Origin: Paenibacillus cymbidii
Lineage (GTDB): Bacteria > Bacillota > Bacilli > Paenibacillales > NBRC-103111
NCBI RefSeq assembly: GCF_004764705.1
Contig: NZ_SHLX01000033.1
Span: forward strand, 33,753-97,752
Length of the DNA: 64,000 nucleotides
Reading direction: 5' to 3'
Shown here: piece after piece, positions 24,894 through 33,416 of the stretch
How the letters are laid out: each line of letters opens with the position of its first letter
How positions within the stretch are numbered: position 1 is the first letter of the stretch
Made by a program: the position numbers and the translations under genes
Notes under the pieces: model-generated
Told to the model about the DNA's origin: nothing
The model's input: only the letters and a program-made list of their open reading frames with translations
The model's database searches: none

Positions 24894-25844
24894 TCAGTTG
24901 TTTAACCATTTTTGAAAAATGTGCTTGTTTTTTTTTCGCCGCCTTCGAGCTATAAATTGTCTTTGTCGATAAAGATGCTTGCACTCTTTAAAGAATTGCA
25001 CCCATGCCCGGAATACAAACGGTTCTCGAAGTAAAAAGTAACCGTTGCTTATAATTTCGTAAGGCAAAATAAAAACAAAATGCGTTAAAAACGAAAGAAA
25101 CTCTTCGTTTTTAACCATCATTCGATACCGATTGATGTAGGAATGTTGCCTAATGAAACGTGCTTGTTTTTTCCTCGCCCACTTCTTCCAGTTTCGCTCA
25201 TGATAGCCAATTGCTGTCGAGACGTAATAAGAATGCCAACCGAATATTTGACTACGCCAGGCTACATCAACATCTTCCTTGTATGCAAAGAATTTTTTGT
25301 CAAAAAATTCGTCAAAAACACTAATATCCCGAATCATTTCTCTTGAATAGAATGCAGCCGCGCCGCAAACCCCAAAAACTTCGGCAGATTGGGTAAATTG
25401 TGCGGCGGCGCTTCCTGCACCACGATCGTTTACTTTTCTGAAGCGATCAATCTCTAGCCCGGTTGAATCGACGATTTCCGGTTGAAATGAAAGCAAGAGT
25501 TTTCCTGTAAGCGCGCCGACTCTGTCTTTTGTTTCAGCAAATCGCATTAGTTGCTCTACAAAATCGTCGGTAAGTACCATATCGGGATTCAATACAAAAA
25601 CGAAGTCACTCGCTGTCATACGAATAGCTTGATTGTGCGCTTCGGCAAATCCTACATTGTGCTGATTCCGTACAATAGTAAGATTAGAATACAATTCAAC
25701 GATTGACAACGTACGATCAGATGAAAAATTGTCAATAATGATGAATTGAGAAATCGGATAAGTCTGCTTTAAAACGGACTCAATACAGTGGCCGATTGTT
25801 GCCGCACTATTATAGGTTACTATATGAACACTGACTGTTTTCAT
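24894..25844 (-). CDS. Glycosyltransferase family 2
   Basis: A GT-A fold glycosyltransferase of about 316 residues. Nucleotide site VSVHIVTYNSAATIGHC and IIDNFSSDRT, donor motif VLNPDMVL, and acceptor/catalytic block AYKEDVDVAWRSQIFGW. The C-terminus is strongly basic with a membrane-associating stretch (FLTHFVFILPYEII). It resembles the rhamnosyltransferase at 20450 but is clearly distinct. The ATG at 25844 follows AGGACAAAG; an earlier ATG at 25862 overlaps the preceding stop. The sugar specificity is not readable. Confidence 0.82.
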   Translation of the reverse strand: MKTVSVHIVTYNSAATIGHCIESVLKQTYPISQFIIIDNFSSDRTLSIVELYSNLTIVRNQHNVGFAEAHNQAIRMTASDFVFVLNPDMVLTDDFVEQLMRFAETKDRVGALTGKLLLSFQPEIVDSTGLEIDRFRKVNDRGAGSAAAQFTQSAEVFGVCGAAAFYSREMIRDISVFDEFFDKKFFAYKEDVDVAWRSQIFGWHSYYVSTAIGYHERNWKKWARKKQARFIRQHSYINRYRMMVKNEEFLSFLTHFVFILPYEIISNGYFLLREPFVFRAWVQFFKECKHLYRQRQFIARRRRKKNKHIFQKWLNN

Positions 25845-25861
25845 CTTTGTCCTAGTATTCA

Positions 25862-27592
25862 TCAATCGTATTTTTTTAAAACGTTAATTTTAAATAGCAA
25901 AAGATAAGTGGAAATCACACTTCGATAAATACGATAATATTTCGAGTAAAAGGAACTAAAGCGGCGTTTGATTCCTCGGGCTTTCCTTTGAATCAATGTC
26001 AATAGCCGAGAACCTTTTTTCTGCATGGATGGTTTGTACTCAGCTAACAACTCAATCCACTTTATCGTGGGAGATTCGGTTGAAAAGAACCCTTTAGCAT
26101 CCTTATCAATAAGATCTGTTGCATGCTTGAGAAACGCAAAATCGCTTCTATTCAGTTGTACCACTCCATCCAACTTATAAACTGCCAACTTTCTGATTGT
26201 CGCTATATTGAAAAAGCTAGGTATGAAAGTCGTTAATGTAAGTTGTCGCAAAGATTTATGCAGTTTTTTTTCATTTTCTTCTGTCAGTATACATGCGAAA
26301 TCTAGAATTAGCGGAATGGGGATTTTCCTGTAGATTGATATTTGTTTAAAAAAACTTTTAAATTCATAGGCAAAACAAACTACAAGGTCATACGGGCTCC
26401 AATCCATTATCCCCAAGTTGGAAATATGAACCGTTGTAACCTTAATTGGATAAAGCATGCAAACTTCATCGAATGCATTCTTTCTAAATTGAACAAGCGC
26501 CTCATTTTTCGGATCGATGATGAGCAGCACTTGCAAATAACCAATATAATTAGGGATCGGCTTTTCGTTTTTGTTCGTGCTGTTGGTAACGTAAGTAATA
26601 TTCTTACGCCACACTTCCAAAGCGCTGTTTATCGAATGGTTTTCTTTTACGTACTGCTGGGCATTTTCTTTAATTCTTTCTCGCAAATCATTGTCCACAA
26701 TTAACGATTCAAGCGCCTTGTACCAAGAATCGTAATCATTGTCCACAATGAGACCAGAATGGCCATCTACCACACAATCCGTGTACACATCGACATTGGA
26801 ATAAATTCCGGCTACCCGACAAGCGCCATATTCGCGAAATTTATTATTCGTTTTGGAACGGTGAAAAACATCGTTTTTCAACGGGGCAATTCCGATATCG
26901 AATCCTTCCAGATAGAACGAACGGACAAATTTATTGTAATCCCTTTCGAAGGGCATCTTTCGTACGTTTTTTAATCCTTTAAAATCAGCCGGCAGTTGTC
27001 CCCAAAAGTATACTTCCACTAAATGGCCGTACTTTTTCATGATATTCAATAATGCCAATTGAAAATAATCAATGGAAATATCATCAGCACCGCGGCTTGT
27101 AGCGTATGCGATTTTTATCTTATTGCTCTGTTTGGGAGTTAATCCCTCCAACAAATGAAAGTCAAAATAGGCATTAACTTTATTAACATTTTGGCTGTAC
27201 TGGGTGGCTGTTTCATACATGGGCCTTGAGTAGACATGAACGATGTCGCTGAGTTCAAAATACTTTTGATGTACGTAAATCCTTCCAGGGTGACGATGAA
27301 AACGCCCCAGATCGGAACGCAAATCAATTTCAAAAAAATTATCATCGATCTCGTAAATAACCTTTTTGCTCATTTTTTTGGCTAGCAACAGCAGTTCCAG
27401 ATCCTTGGGGTCCGAATTTCTGCAAAACACGATGACGTCCGCTTTGGCAACGTCGGCATCGGTACAAAATCGGGTCAATACGGTTCTGAAGTTAATTTCG
27501 CCTTGCCTGCTCAACAATAATAACGGTTTCACGATCCCTATAATGGTGGATGGGATGAGGCCATTTAGAATAGCTAGAACATTCGTTTTCAT
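25862..27592 (-). CDS. Glycosyltransferase, GT-B/GT4-like, large
   Basis: A 576-residue protein. The C-lobe of a GT-B fold lies around residues 170-330 (KIAYATSRGADDISIDYF, FDIGIAPLKNDVFHRSKTNNKFREYGACRVAGIYSN, read as two blocks), with the donor Glu region E-YGA. A second region of about 240 residues after it is of unknown function and has a basic end, so this may be a two-domain or double glycosyltransferase. The ribosome site AAGGAG precedes the ATG. It sits between the ABC exporter and the family 2 transferase in one operon. Confidence 0.75.
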   Translation of the reverse strand: MKTNVLAILNGLIPSTIIGIVKPLLLLSRQGEINFRTVLTRFCTDADVAKADVIVFCRNSDPKDLELLLLAKKMSKKVIYEIDDNFFEIDLRSDLGRFHRHPGRIYVHQKYFELSDIVHVYSRPMYETATQYSQNVNKVNAYFDFHLLEGLTPKQSNKIKIAYATSRGADDISIDYFQLALLNIMKKYGHLVEVYFWGQLPADFKGLKNVRKMPFERDYNKFVRSFYLEGFDIGIAPLKNDVFHRSKTNNKFREYGACRVAGIYSNVDVYTDCVVDGHSGLIVDNDYDSWYKALESLIVDNDLRERIKENAQQYVKENHSINSALEVWRKNITYVTNSTNKNEKPIPNYIGYLQVLLIIDPKNEALVQFRKNAFDEVCMLYPIKVTTVHISNLGIMDWSPYDLVVCFAYEFKSFFKQISIYRKIPIPLILDFACILTEENEKKLHKSLRQLTLTTFIPSFFNIATIRKLAVYKLDGVVQLNRSDFAFLKHATDLIDKDAKGFFSTESPTIKWIELLAEYKPSMQKKGSRLLTLIQRKARGIKRRFSSFYSKYYRIYRSVISTYLLLFKINVLKKYD

Positions 27593-27608
27593 GAAATGCT
27601 CCTTATAA

Positions 27609-28349
27609 CTAGCTGTTGCGACTCAAATAAAAATTGATAATCTCTTCCGGCTCGCCGTCTGCAATGACTTGTCCTTGCTCGAGTAATAATACTCGATTGC
27701 AATTTTTTTTGATCAAATCCATGCTGTGGGAAACCATAATGACAATGTGAGAATTGTCAATCAAATCATTTAGACGCTTTTCGGCTTTTTTGACAAAATT
27801 GACGTCCCCACCCGCAAACAATTCATCGATGATCAATATTTCGGGCGCTATTTCAGTTGCGATCGTGAAGGCTAGACGCAAATACATTCCCGTAGAATAA
27901 TACTTGATAGGCGTATATATAAATTCCCTCAATTCGGAAAAGTTGATAATGTCTTCGATCTTCTTCTCCATCTCTTTTTTGCTGATTCCCATTACAGCGC
28001 CATTCAAAAAAATGTTTTCGTAGCCAGATAGCTCCGGATTGAATCCTGCCCCAAGCTCGATCAAAGGCACAACTTTCCCTTGCGTTGCTACAGTGCCCGT
28101 AGTCGGCTCGTAGATCCGGGTAATCAACTTCAATGTCGTGCTTTTCCCCGCGCCGTTGTTTCCAATTATGCCGATTCGATCCCCCGAACGAAAATCGATA
28201 TTAACCCCCTTAAGCGCCCAAAACTCCGTTTTCCTATTTGTTCTGCGTCGCATGATGGTGTTTACAATCGTTTCTTTCAGGGTGGATCCTTTATCGTCAT
28301 AAATTTTGAACTTGAGCCAAACATCTTTCAGAGTCACACGAGAATCCAT
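27609..28349 (-). CDS. wzt: Polysaccharide ABC exporter, ATP-binding subunit (Wzt/TagH-like)
   Basis: About 246 residues from the preferred ATG at 28349, behind AGGTGG; the frame is open 21 codons further. Walker A is GIIGNNGAGKSTTLKLI, with the export-type Q-loop region GFNPELSGYENIFLNG, signature YSTGMYLRLAFTIA and Walker B EILIIDELFAGGD. It pairs with the permease gene seven bases upstream to export a lipid-linked glycan. The C-terminal carbohydrate-binding domain of long Wzt proteins is missing, so chain-end recognition is not expected. Confidence 0.9.
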   Translation of the reverse strand: MDSRVTLKDVWLKFKIYDDKGSTLKETIVNTIMRRRTNRKTEFWALKGVNIDFRSGDRIGIIGNNGAGKSTTLKLITRIYEPTTGTVATQGKVVPLIELGAGFNPELSGYENIFLNGAVMGISKKEMEKKIEDIINFSELREFIYTPIKYYSTGMYLRLAFTIATEIAPEILIIDELFAGGDVNFVKKAEKRLNDLIDNSHIVIMVSHSMDLIKKNCNRVLLLEQGQVIADGEPEEIINFYLSRNS

Positions 28350-28356
28350 AATCCAC

Positions 28357-29133
28357 CTACAATCTGTAAACGAAATTTTTCTCATTCTTCGTGAAAATGA
28401 CATATCCCACAATTGCCAAAAGCAATGAGACCGATATACTAATCACAAGGATTTTGAGACTAGGAAAATAACCATAATATAATGGATACCGGAATAATTG
28501 GACGATATAGTAAAAAGGATTGAATTTGATGATCCATGCATATTTGGCCGGAATATGCTCTAGCGGATACAAAATCGGTGTTAAATAAAAAAACGCGGAG
28601 GTTACTACACCAACCATATGCCGAATATCGCGAAAAAACACCGTAACAGTCGATAAAATGAAGCTAATTCCGGAAGCCGCGATAAACGCAATAATAAAAG
28701 AAAACGGCAGAAACAACAAGGCCGGTGTCACTTTTAAGCCAATAAAGAGAAGAAGAATGAAGAGCGACAGCATGGACAGAATCATATTAATAAAATTCGA
28801 TAATACGCCTGCCAACGGGAATATCAACTTCGGAATATATACTTTTTTGATGAACGCTTCGGAATTGATAAGTGCATTAGGAGATCCATCGATGGTTAAG
28901 GATAAAAATCCCCAAGGAAGAAGTCCACTATAAATGAAAACGACAAAGTTGTTGAGCTCGAATCTCATAATCGCTGCAAATACCATACTGGAAACGCTAA
29001 TAGTTAATACGGGATTCAACAAGGACCATAGGAATCCCAGAACCGACTTTTTGTATTTTACTTTCAACTCCTGGGAAGCGAAATTAAATAACACTTCCCG
29101 GAATCGATAAAGTTCAATCAATTTACTAAACAT
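28357..29133 (-). CDS. wzm: Polysaccharide ABC exporter, permease (Wzm/TagG-like)
   Basis: A 258-residue ABC-2 type permease with six hydrophobic helices. It contains the family block FASQELKVKYKKSVLGFLWSLLNPVL just after an N-terminal amphipathic helix, and RDIRHMVGVV before the last three helices (LTPILYPLEHIP). It exports undecaprenyl-linked glycan together with the ATPase encoded next. The ATG at 29133 lies behind GAGGTAG. This export route (Wzm/Wzt) is used in Gram-positive S-layer glycan and teichoic acid pathways. Confidence 0.9.
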   Translation of the reverse strand: MFSKLIELYRFREVLFNFASQELKVKYKKSVLGFLWSLLNPVLTISVSSMVFAAIMRFELNNFVVFIYSGLLPWGFLSLTIDGSPNALINSEAFIKKVYIPKLIFPLAGVLSNFINMILSMLSLFILLLFIGLKVTPALLFLPFSFIIAFIAASGISFILSTVTVFFRDIRHMVGVVTSAFFYLTPILYPLEHIPAKYAWIIKFNPFYYIVQLFRYPLYYGYFPSLKILVISISVSLLLAIVGYVIFTKNEKNFVYRL

Positions 29134-29158
29134 GATCACTACCTCTTTGCTTTTGGCC

Positions 29159-30286
29159 TTATTCGGTATATTCGATGACTTTTTGACTCACATAATCGAC
29201 GTCTGCTTTGGTCATTCTCAAATGCATGGGAAGAGACAAAATTCTCTCGCTCAAACGATGGGAATTGGGGCACGTTCCCTTGGCATAGGAATACATTCTG
29301 TACTCTGTGTTATCCCTGTAGTGAACCCCCGGATAAATTTCACACCCGTTCAAAGCAAGCAACAATTCATCACGATTATTAACTTCAATGCAATACAAAT
29401 GACGAGACGATTCGCAGTTGTCCGCGATCGGAATCGGTTTAACGCGGTCAACATTCTTAAAATTAGCATCGTACCAGTAGGCCAACTGCCTTCTGTATGC
29501 ATTATCCTGGTCCAAATATTTCAATTGCACAAGGCCGATTGCCGCCATAATGGAATTGCCATGATATTTGTACCCTACGTACTCAACATCGTATTTCCAT
29601 TTGTACGAGCCTTTTTCACCGGAACGGGCATAAGTATCTTTATTGATCCCCAACCACGTCAACTTCCGGCAAATTTCATCGTGGTCCGGATTTTTGAAGC
29701 AAATCATTCCCGAATCCGCAGTCGGAAGATTTTTCACTGCCTGGAATGAATAAACGACAACATCTGCTTCTTTACCCGGCATTTCTCCCGAAAAACGCGT
29801 ACCTGCCATGTGAGCGGCATCAAGAATGAGCTTCAGGTTATATTCCTTGCAAAGGTTTACGATTTCATTCAGCCGGCCCGTATTGCCGCCAATTCCTACA
29901 AACAATACCGCTTTTGTTTTATCGCTGATTTTACGTTTCACGTCGTTCGGGTCCAAGCACAAATATTCGTCGACATCGGCAAAAACAGCTTCCAGCCCTT
30001 CATATTTAATAGCATGATTGGTCGAGACGAAGGTAAGAGGAGTCGTAATGACTTCGTCTCCATCCCCCCAACCATTTTCCATTTTTAAAATTTTCAGCGC
30101 CAGACTCAAGCCGACCGTAGCCGAGTTCAAGTAATGCGCATTCGGCAGTCCTGTATACTCTTTCCATTTGTTCTCGAACTCGACCGTCTTGAAACCCAGT
30201 CCCGTCCAGCCCTTCTCCAAGCATTCTCTGATCTCCGCCAAACACTCATCAACGCGAAACGTAGGAACAAACAATTGAATCCCCAT
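29159..30286 (-). CDS. DegT/DnrJ/EryC1 family PLP sugar aminotransferase
   Basis: A 375-residue PLP-dependent transferase of the nucleotide-sugar aminotransferase family. PLP-binding lysine in YSFQAVKNLPTADSG, cofactor residues in LNSATVGLSLAL, ITTPLTFVSTNHAI and ILDAAHMAGTRF. The motif around the lysine (SFQAVKN) matches the amino-transferring branch rather than the dehydrating (His) branch. It probably aminates a keto sugar nucleotide, plausibly the 4-keto-6-deoxy sugar made by RfbB. The ribosome site GGGGGA precedes the ATG. It lies between the FkbH/ACP/GNAT/VOC genes and the exporter in one operon. Confidence 0.85.
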   Translation of the reverse strand: MGIQLFVPTFRVDECLAEIRECLEKGWTGLGFKTVEFENKWKEYTGLPNAHYLNSATVGLSLALKILKMENGWGDGDEVITTPLTFVSTNHAIKYEGLEAVFADVDEYLCLDPNDVKRKISDKTKAVLFVGIGGNTGRLNEIVNLCKEYNLKLILDAAHMAGTRFSGEMPGKEADVVVYSFQAVKNLPTADSGMICFKNPDHDEICRKLTWLGINKDTYARSGEKGSYKWKYDVEYVGYKYHGNSIMAAIGLVQLKYLDQDNAYRRQLAYWYDANFKNVDRVKPIPIADNCESSRHLYCIEVNNRDELLLALNGCEIYPGVHYRDNTEYRMYSYAKGTCPNSHRLSERILSLPMHLRMTKADVDYVSQKVIEYTE

Positions 30287-30301
30287 TTTTCATCCCCCCG
30301 A

Positions 30302-30715
30302 TTAACTTTCGATTAATTCGACAAGCATCATTGTTCGAAGCATTATAAAAACAATTCTTCTTCCGTTGAAGGCAACAGCAGGAGCCGGTTTGGTTACCGG
30401 TCTGGCTCCTACCCCTTCCAAATATTCGATCGATCGATCGAGATCGGGACATTCAAAGCACTGATGATACATCTTCTGTCCACGCTGAAGAATATCTTTC
30501 AATGGAGAGTCGGGGACCGCTGGTTCAAGCAATTCAATTCGTACACCCGAGTTTACCACAAAAATCCCGTTAATTTTTTGGATAGGGTCGTAAAAGAAAT
30601 CAGTTTCCTGGGCAAAACCCAACGCCATATGGGCTTTCATTTCAACCGATATCTGTTTGCAAGCGAGTCCTACATGATGGAATCGAAAATCGCCCGGACT
30701 AATGACACTCAAATT
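30302..30715 (-). CDS. VOC-superfamily (glyoxalase/epimerase-like) protein
   Basis: About 137 residues with a vicinal oxygen chelate fold: FRFHHVGLACKQI at the start, VRIELLEP in the middle and MYHQCFECPDLDRSIEYLEGVGA before a final MMLVELIES. The spacing of His (HHVG), Glu (ELLEP), His and the terminal Glu fits methylmalonyl-CoA-epimerase-like members. Start is TTG at 30715, nine bases after GGAGG, inside the end of the GNAT gene. Its place in the FkbH/ACP operon suggests it acts on an acyl-thioester intermediate; that is inference. Confidence 0.75.
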   Translation of the reverse strand, partial: NLSVISPGDFRFHHVGLACKQISVEMKAHMALGFAQETDFFYDPIQKINGIFVVNSGVRIELLEPAVPDSPLKDILQRGQKMYHQCFECPDLDRSIEYLEGVGARPVTKPAPAVAFNGRRIVFIMLRTMMLVELIES

Positions 30716-31292
30716 GTTTCGCCTCCGCAAGAAAGCGCTCTGCTACTTTCGCCGATTTTTCTAGTTTTTTTTGGGTTTCTTCCCATTTAGCATGGTGAAG
30801 GACATGCGTCATCAAATCATAAGGCTTTCCGTCGATAACCATTCCACCCGATTCAACATTGTCGCGTTCCAGGCCGGAATTGTCATGAAAGGAAATGACG
30901 TGAATATTATCGACAACCGATCTACAAAAAACACTATTGAGTTTCAACAAATCGAAAGCAACGTGATAAATCAACCAAGCACTTGCCGGTGCCGCGGGCC
31001 ATGGAGGCTCAATTACCCATCTCCCCCATTCGCCAATTCCATTAATAATGTCGTAAATACTGATAACTCCAATTCTTTTGCCGGACAGCAGTTCAATGCA
31101 AAAGTAATAATCGCCCGGGCGATCGAAATATTTATTCAACCAAGCAAGATGAATCGAAAAATCGAATTTCATTTCGCCAATGTACTTCGCAAGGTCTTTT
31201 CTGTTGCGTATATCATAGATGTATCGCGCATCTTCGATCGCAACTGGCCTCAGTCGAATGCCGAATTTTTCCACTGTAATATCGTGAAGCAT
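30699..31292 (-). CDS. GNAT family N-acetyl/acyltransferase
   Basis: A 197-residue GNAT-fold acyltransferase (RimJ/PseH-like): LRPVAIEDARYIYDIRN, YYFCIELLSGKRIGVISIY (strand 4 block) and the acyl donor region PAASAWLIYHVAFD, then VCRSVVDNIHVISFHDNSG-like text near the C-terminus. The start codon shares one base with the ACP stop (TAATG). With an ACP gene next to it, the acyl donor may be ACP-bound rather than CoA, and the acceptor may be the amino group made by the DegT enzyme. Confidence 0.8.
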   Translation of the reverse strand: MLHDITVEKFGIRLRPVAIEDARYIYDIRNRKDLAKYIGEMKFDFSIHLAWLNKYFDRPGDYYFCIELLSGKRIGVISIYDIINGIGEWGRWVIEPPWPAAPASAWLIYHVAFDLLKLNSVFCRSVVDNIHVISFHDNSGLERDNVESGGMVIDGKPYDLMTHVLHHAKWEETQKKLEKSAKVAERFLAEAKQFECH

Positions 31293-31528
31293 TATGATTT
31301 TAGCTCCTCGATTACTCTAGAAATATCTTTTACAGTTTTCATCACTGCGGCTTGTTCCATCGAAAACCGGATATTGAATTCTTCTTCCAGTCGAAATATT
31401 AGTTCCATGTGCTTCAGGGAATCCCAACTCGGCACTTGATCCCGGTTTGCATCCTGAACCAATTTCTCTTGAATACCTAGTACTTCCAAAAGAATTCCGT
31501 ATACTTGACTTTCCAACTGCTCACTCAC
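31292..31528 (-). CDS. Acyl carrier protein
   Basis: A 78-residue carrier protein. The phosphopantetheine serine is in PSWDSLKHMELIFRLEE, the usual DSL motif at about residue 33, and helix 2/3 has NIRFSMEQAA. GTG start overlaps the FkbH stop (GTGA), so synthesis is coupled. It is not a fatty-acid ACP by context and probably carries the three-carbon or similar unit loaded by FkbH. Confidence 0.88.
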   Translation of the reverse strand: MSEQLESQVYGILLEVLGIQEKLVQDANRDQVPSWDSLKHMELIFRLEEEFNIRFSMEQAAVMKTVKDISRVIEELKS

Positions 31529-33240
31529 GATTGAACTACCTCCAGTTTTACGGGATATTCATGACAAATGGAAGTCAACGTTTCATGTAACTTTGCAAGA
31601 TTGATGCCCGAATAGGATGTCACGTGCTTCGATATCCATTGTCTTGCAGGCTGGTTGCGATCGCCTTGCGTGACATGAATATCCAGTTCCTTGCATCCTC
31701 GCTCAAGCAATCGTTTCAGAAATGCATGGAAAGCAATGGTTTCAATTTCCCTGCCCAGTGCTCTACAGCTAAATAAAACTTCCAATACTATCGCTTTATC
31801 GTTCTGAACGGAAGCAATGAACGCGCCAATAATACCGCTGTCCGAAAGTGCATCCTCCAATCCAATTGTAAACGTGCAGTATTTATCTTTTTCCAACATA
31901 TATTCATTTGCTTCCCACTCGCCGATGCGTTTCAGAGCCAAATTAAATTGATTCGTTTTATGGCTCATTTCATGAAGACGCGAGATGTGGTAATTATAGT
32001 TTTCGTAAATCCTAACCACCATTCGCAAGCTTTCCAAATACGAAACCAAACTGCCGGCGTTTTGCTTCAATTTTTCTCTTTCCGTAAAAGCTTGAATATC
32101 TGCCGTACGCAGGGCGGCAGCATCGTCGACCCTCAACTGATAAACGCCAGGATATATGGAAAGCTTCTGGGTAGTCGAATTGGCATCTTCATCGGCCAGA
32201 AGCAATTTGGTTTGAGGCAAAAAGGCCGCTGCTTTCAATAGTTCGGCCGGATTATCATCAAGAAATAAGAACGCCGAGGCATCGATGTTCAATCTTTTGG
32301 CTAGTGTTTGAATATTATCTGCTTTAGGAGACCAATTCGCGCTAACAGCGGCAAAGTCTTCCCATTTCAATGGGAAATCTTGTCTCAATTGAAACAATTC
32401 TCGGACATCCGCTTCTTCGTTGCGACTGCAAATCGTCAGCATGATTCCCGACTGTTTAAGTTTTAACAGCAAGTGCTGCAAGTGCAAATGACCTTCCGTC
32501 AGCTTCACGCCTACTGCCTTATCTTCCCCCAGAACTCCGCGATACAGCGTGTCATCCAAGTCTAAAGCAATAGCCTTCAATCGGGGCAGTAACAACGCGG
32601 GAATGATTTGGAGGCCGAGATGCTGCGCAATCAAAATACTTGCCTTATCTGAAAACGGATACTTGCTCATCAAATCATTCCGGCCATCAAAAAATGAAAG
32701 ATCGCCGCCACTCTTTAAATAAGCCAGATCTATTAAATAGGTGGCTGTGTTTCTTTCTGCCGCCTCTTCTAGCAAACTATTAAGAGAGCGAACCCATCCC
32801 CTTGCTTCTGTTCGCGATGAAAACATTCTACTCTCTAGGCTATATTGCTCCGGCCAGTTGTTAATCAAAATCGGTTTGGTAGATGACAATCGCAATGTCC
32901 GGATCCTATCCTCCAGCCAGTTAACAGCCTGTTGCGCTGACATCGATTGCTGATAAATTCTCCAATCCAACCACATGATGTGAATATCCGCTAATTCTTG
33001 CGCGACATTTATCTGCGATAAAGCCGGGTCATAATCGGAGTAAGTAAAATTGAACGATACTCCCCAAACACTACCGAAAGATGGAAGCGCAGTGCCGATA
33101 AACTCGAACGGCATCGTTCGATCGACTTGGATATTGATCAAGTTCGGCTTATCCGAAGCGTCTACCGGCTTTAATGATTTTCTTGCCGGACTGGAGCCGA
33201 GTAGCAAATTAATTGCATTGATTTGCTCCATTTGCATCAA
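31525..33240 (-). CDS. FkbH-like HAD-IIIC protein with acyltransferase domain
   Basis: A 571-residue FkbH family protein. An SGNH-like N-terminal part (to about 200) is followed by the HAD domain with nucleophile motif ALDLDDTLYRGVLGED, then CSRNEEADVRE, SANWSPKADNI and LFLDDNPAEL. A C-terminal GNAT-like region carries MSHKTNQFNLALKR and SDSGIIGAF, typical of FkbH. In polyketide pathways FkbH takes 1,3-bisphosphoglycerate, dephosphorylates it and loads glyceryl onto an ACP. The adjacent ACP gene (four-base overlap) fits this. It is the first gene of the minus-strand operon and starts near AGAAGG with TTG or ATG. It is divergent from the ligase gene. Confidence 0.88.
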   Translation of the reverse strand: MMQMEQINAINLLLGSSPARKSLKPVDASDKPNLINIQVDRTMPFEFIGTALPSFGSVWGVSFNFTYSDYDPALSQINVAQELADIHIMWLDWRIYQQSMSAQQAVNWLEDRIRTLRLSSTKPILINNWPEQYSLESRMFSSRTEARGWVRSLNSLLEEAAERNTATYLIDLAYLKSGGDLSFFDGRNDLMSKYPFSDKASILIAQHLGLQIIPALLLPRLKAIALDLDDTLYRGVLGEDKAVGVKLTEGHLHLQHLLLKLKQSGIMLTICSRNEEADVRELFQLRQDFPLKWEDFAAVSANWSPKADNIQTLAKRLNIDASAFLFLDDNPAELLKAAAFLPQTKLLLADEDANSTTQKLSIYPGVYQLRVDDAAALRTADIQAFTEREKLKQNAGSLVSYLESLRMVVRIYENYNYHISRLHEMSHKTNQFNLALKRIGEWEANEYMLEKDKYCTFTIGLEDALSDSGIIGAFIASVQNDKAIVLEVLFSCRALGREIETIAFHAFLKRLLERGCKELDIHVTQGDRNQPARQWISKHVTSYSGINLAKLHETLTSICHEYPVKLEVVQS

Positions 33241-33351
33241 TACTCAAACCTTCTTTCGTGGCACATTTTACAGGAATTTGTCAAATTCTATCGATAAAGG
33301 CGCAAGTACAATTTATCATATCCAAAAGTTCGTGTCCACCTCTCCAGACTG

Positions 33352-33380
33352 TTGGATTAAGATTCCGGTTATGATATTAT
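33352..33380 (+). promoter_or_regulatory. Promoter of the ligase gene
   Basis: TTGGAT (33352-33357), 17-base spacer, TATTAT (33375-33380), ending 36 bases before the ATG that follows an AAAGGAG site. Confidence 0.55.
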
Positions 33381-33416
33381 ATGAGATAGTTTTTTAAATA
33401 AAAGGAGTCCGTCTCT

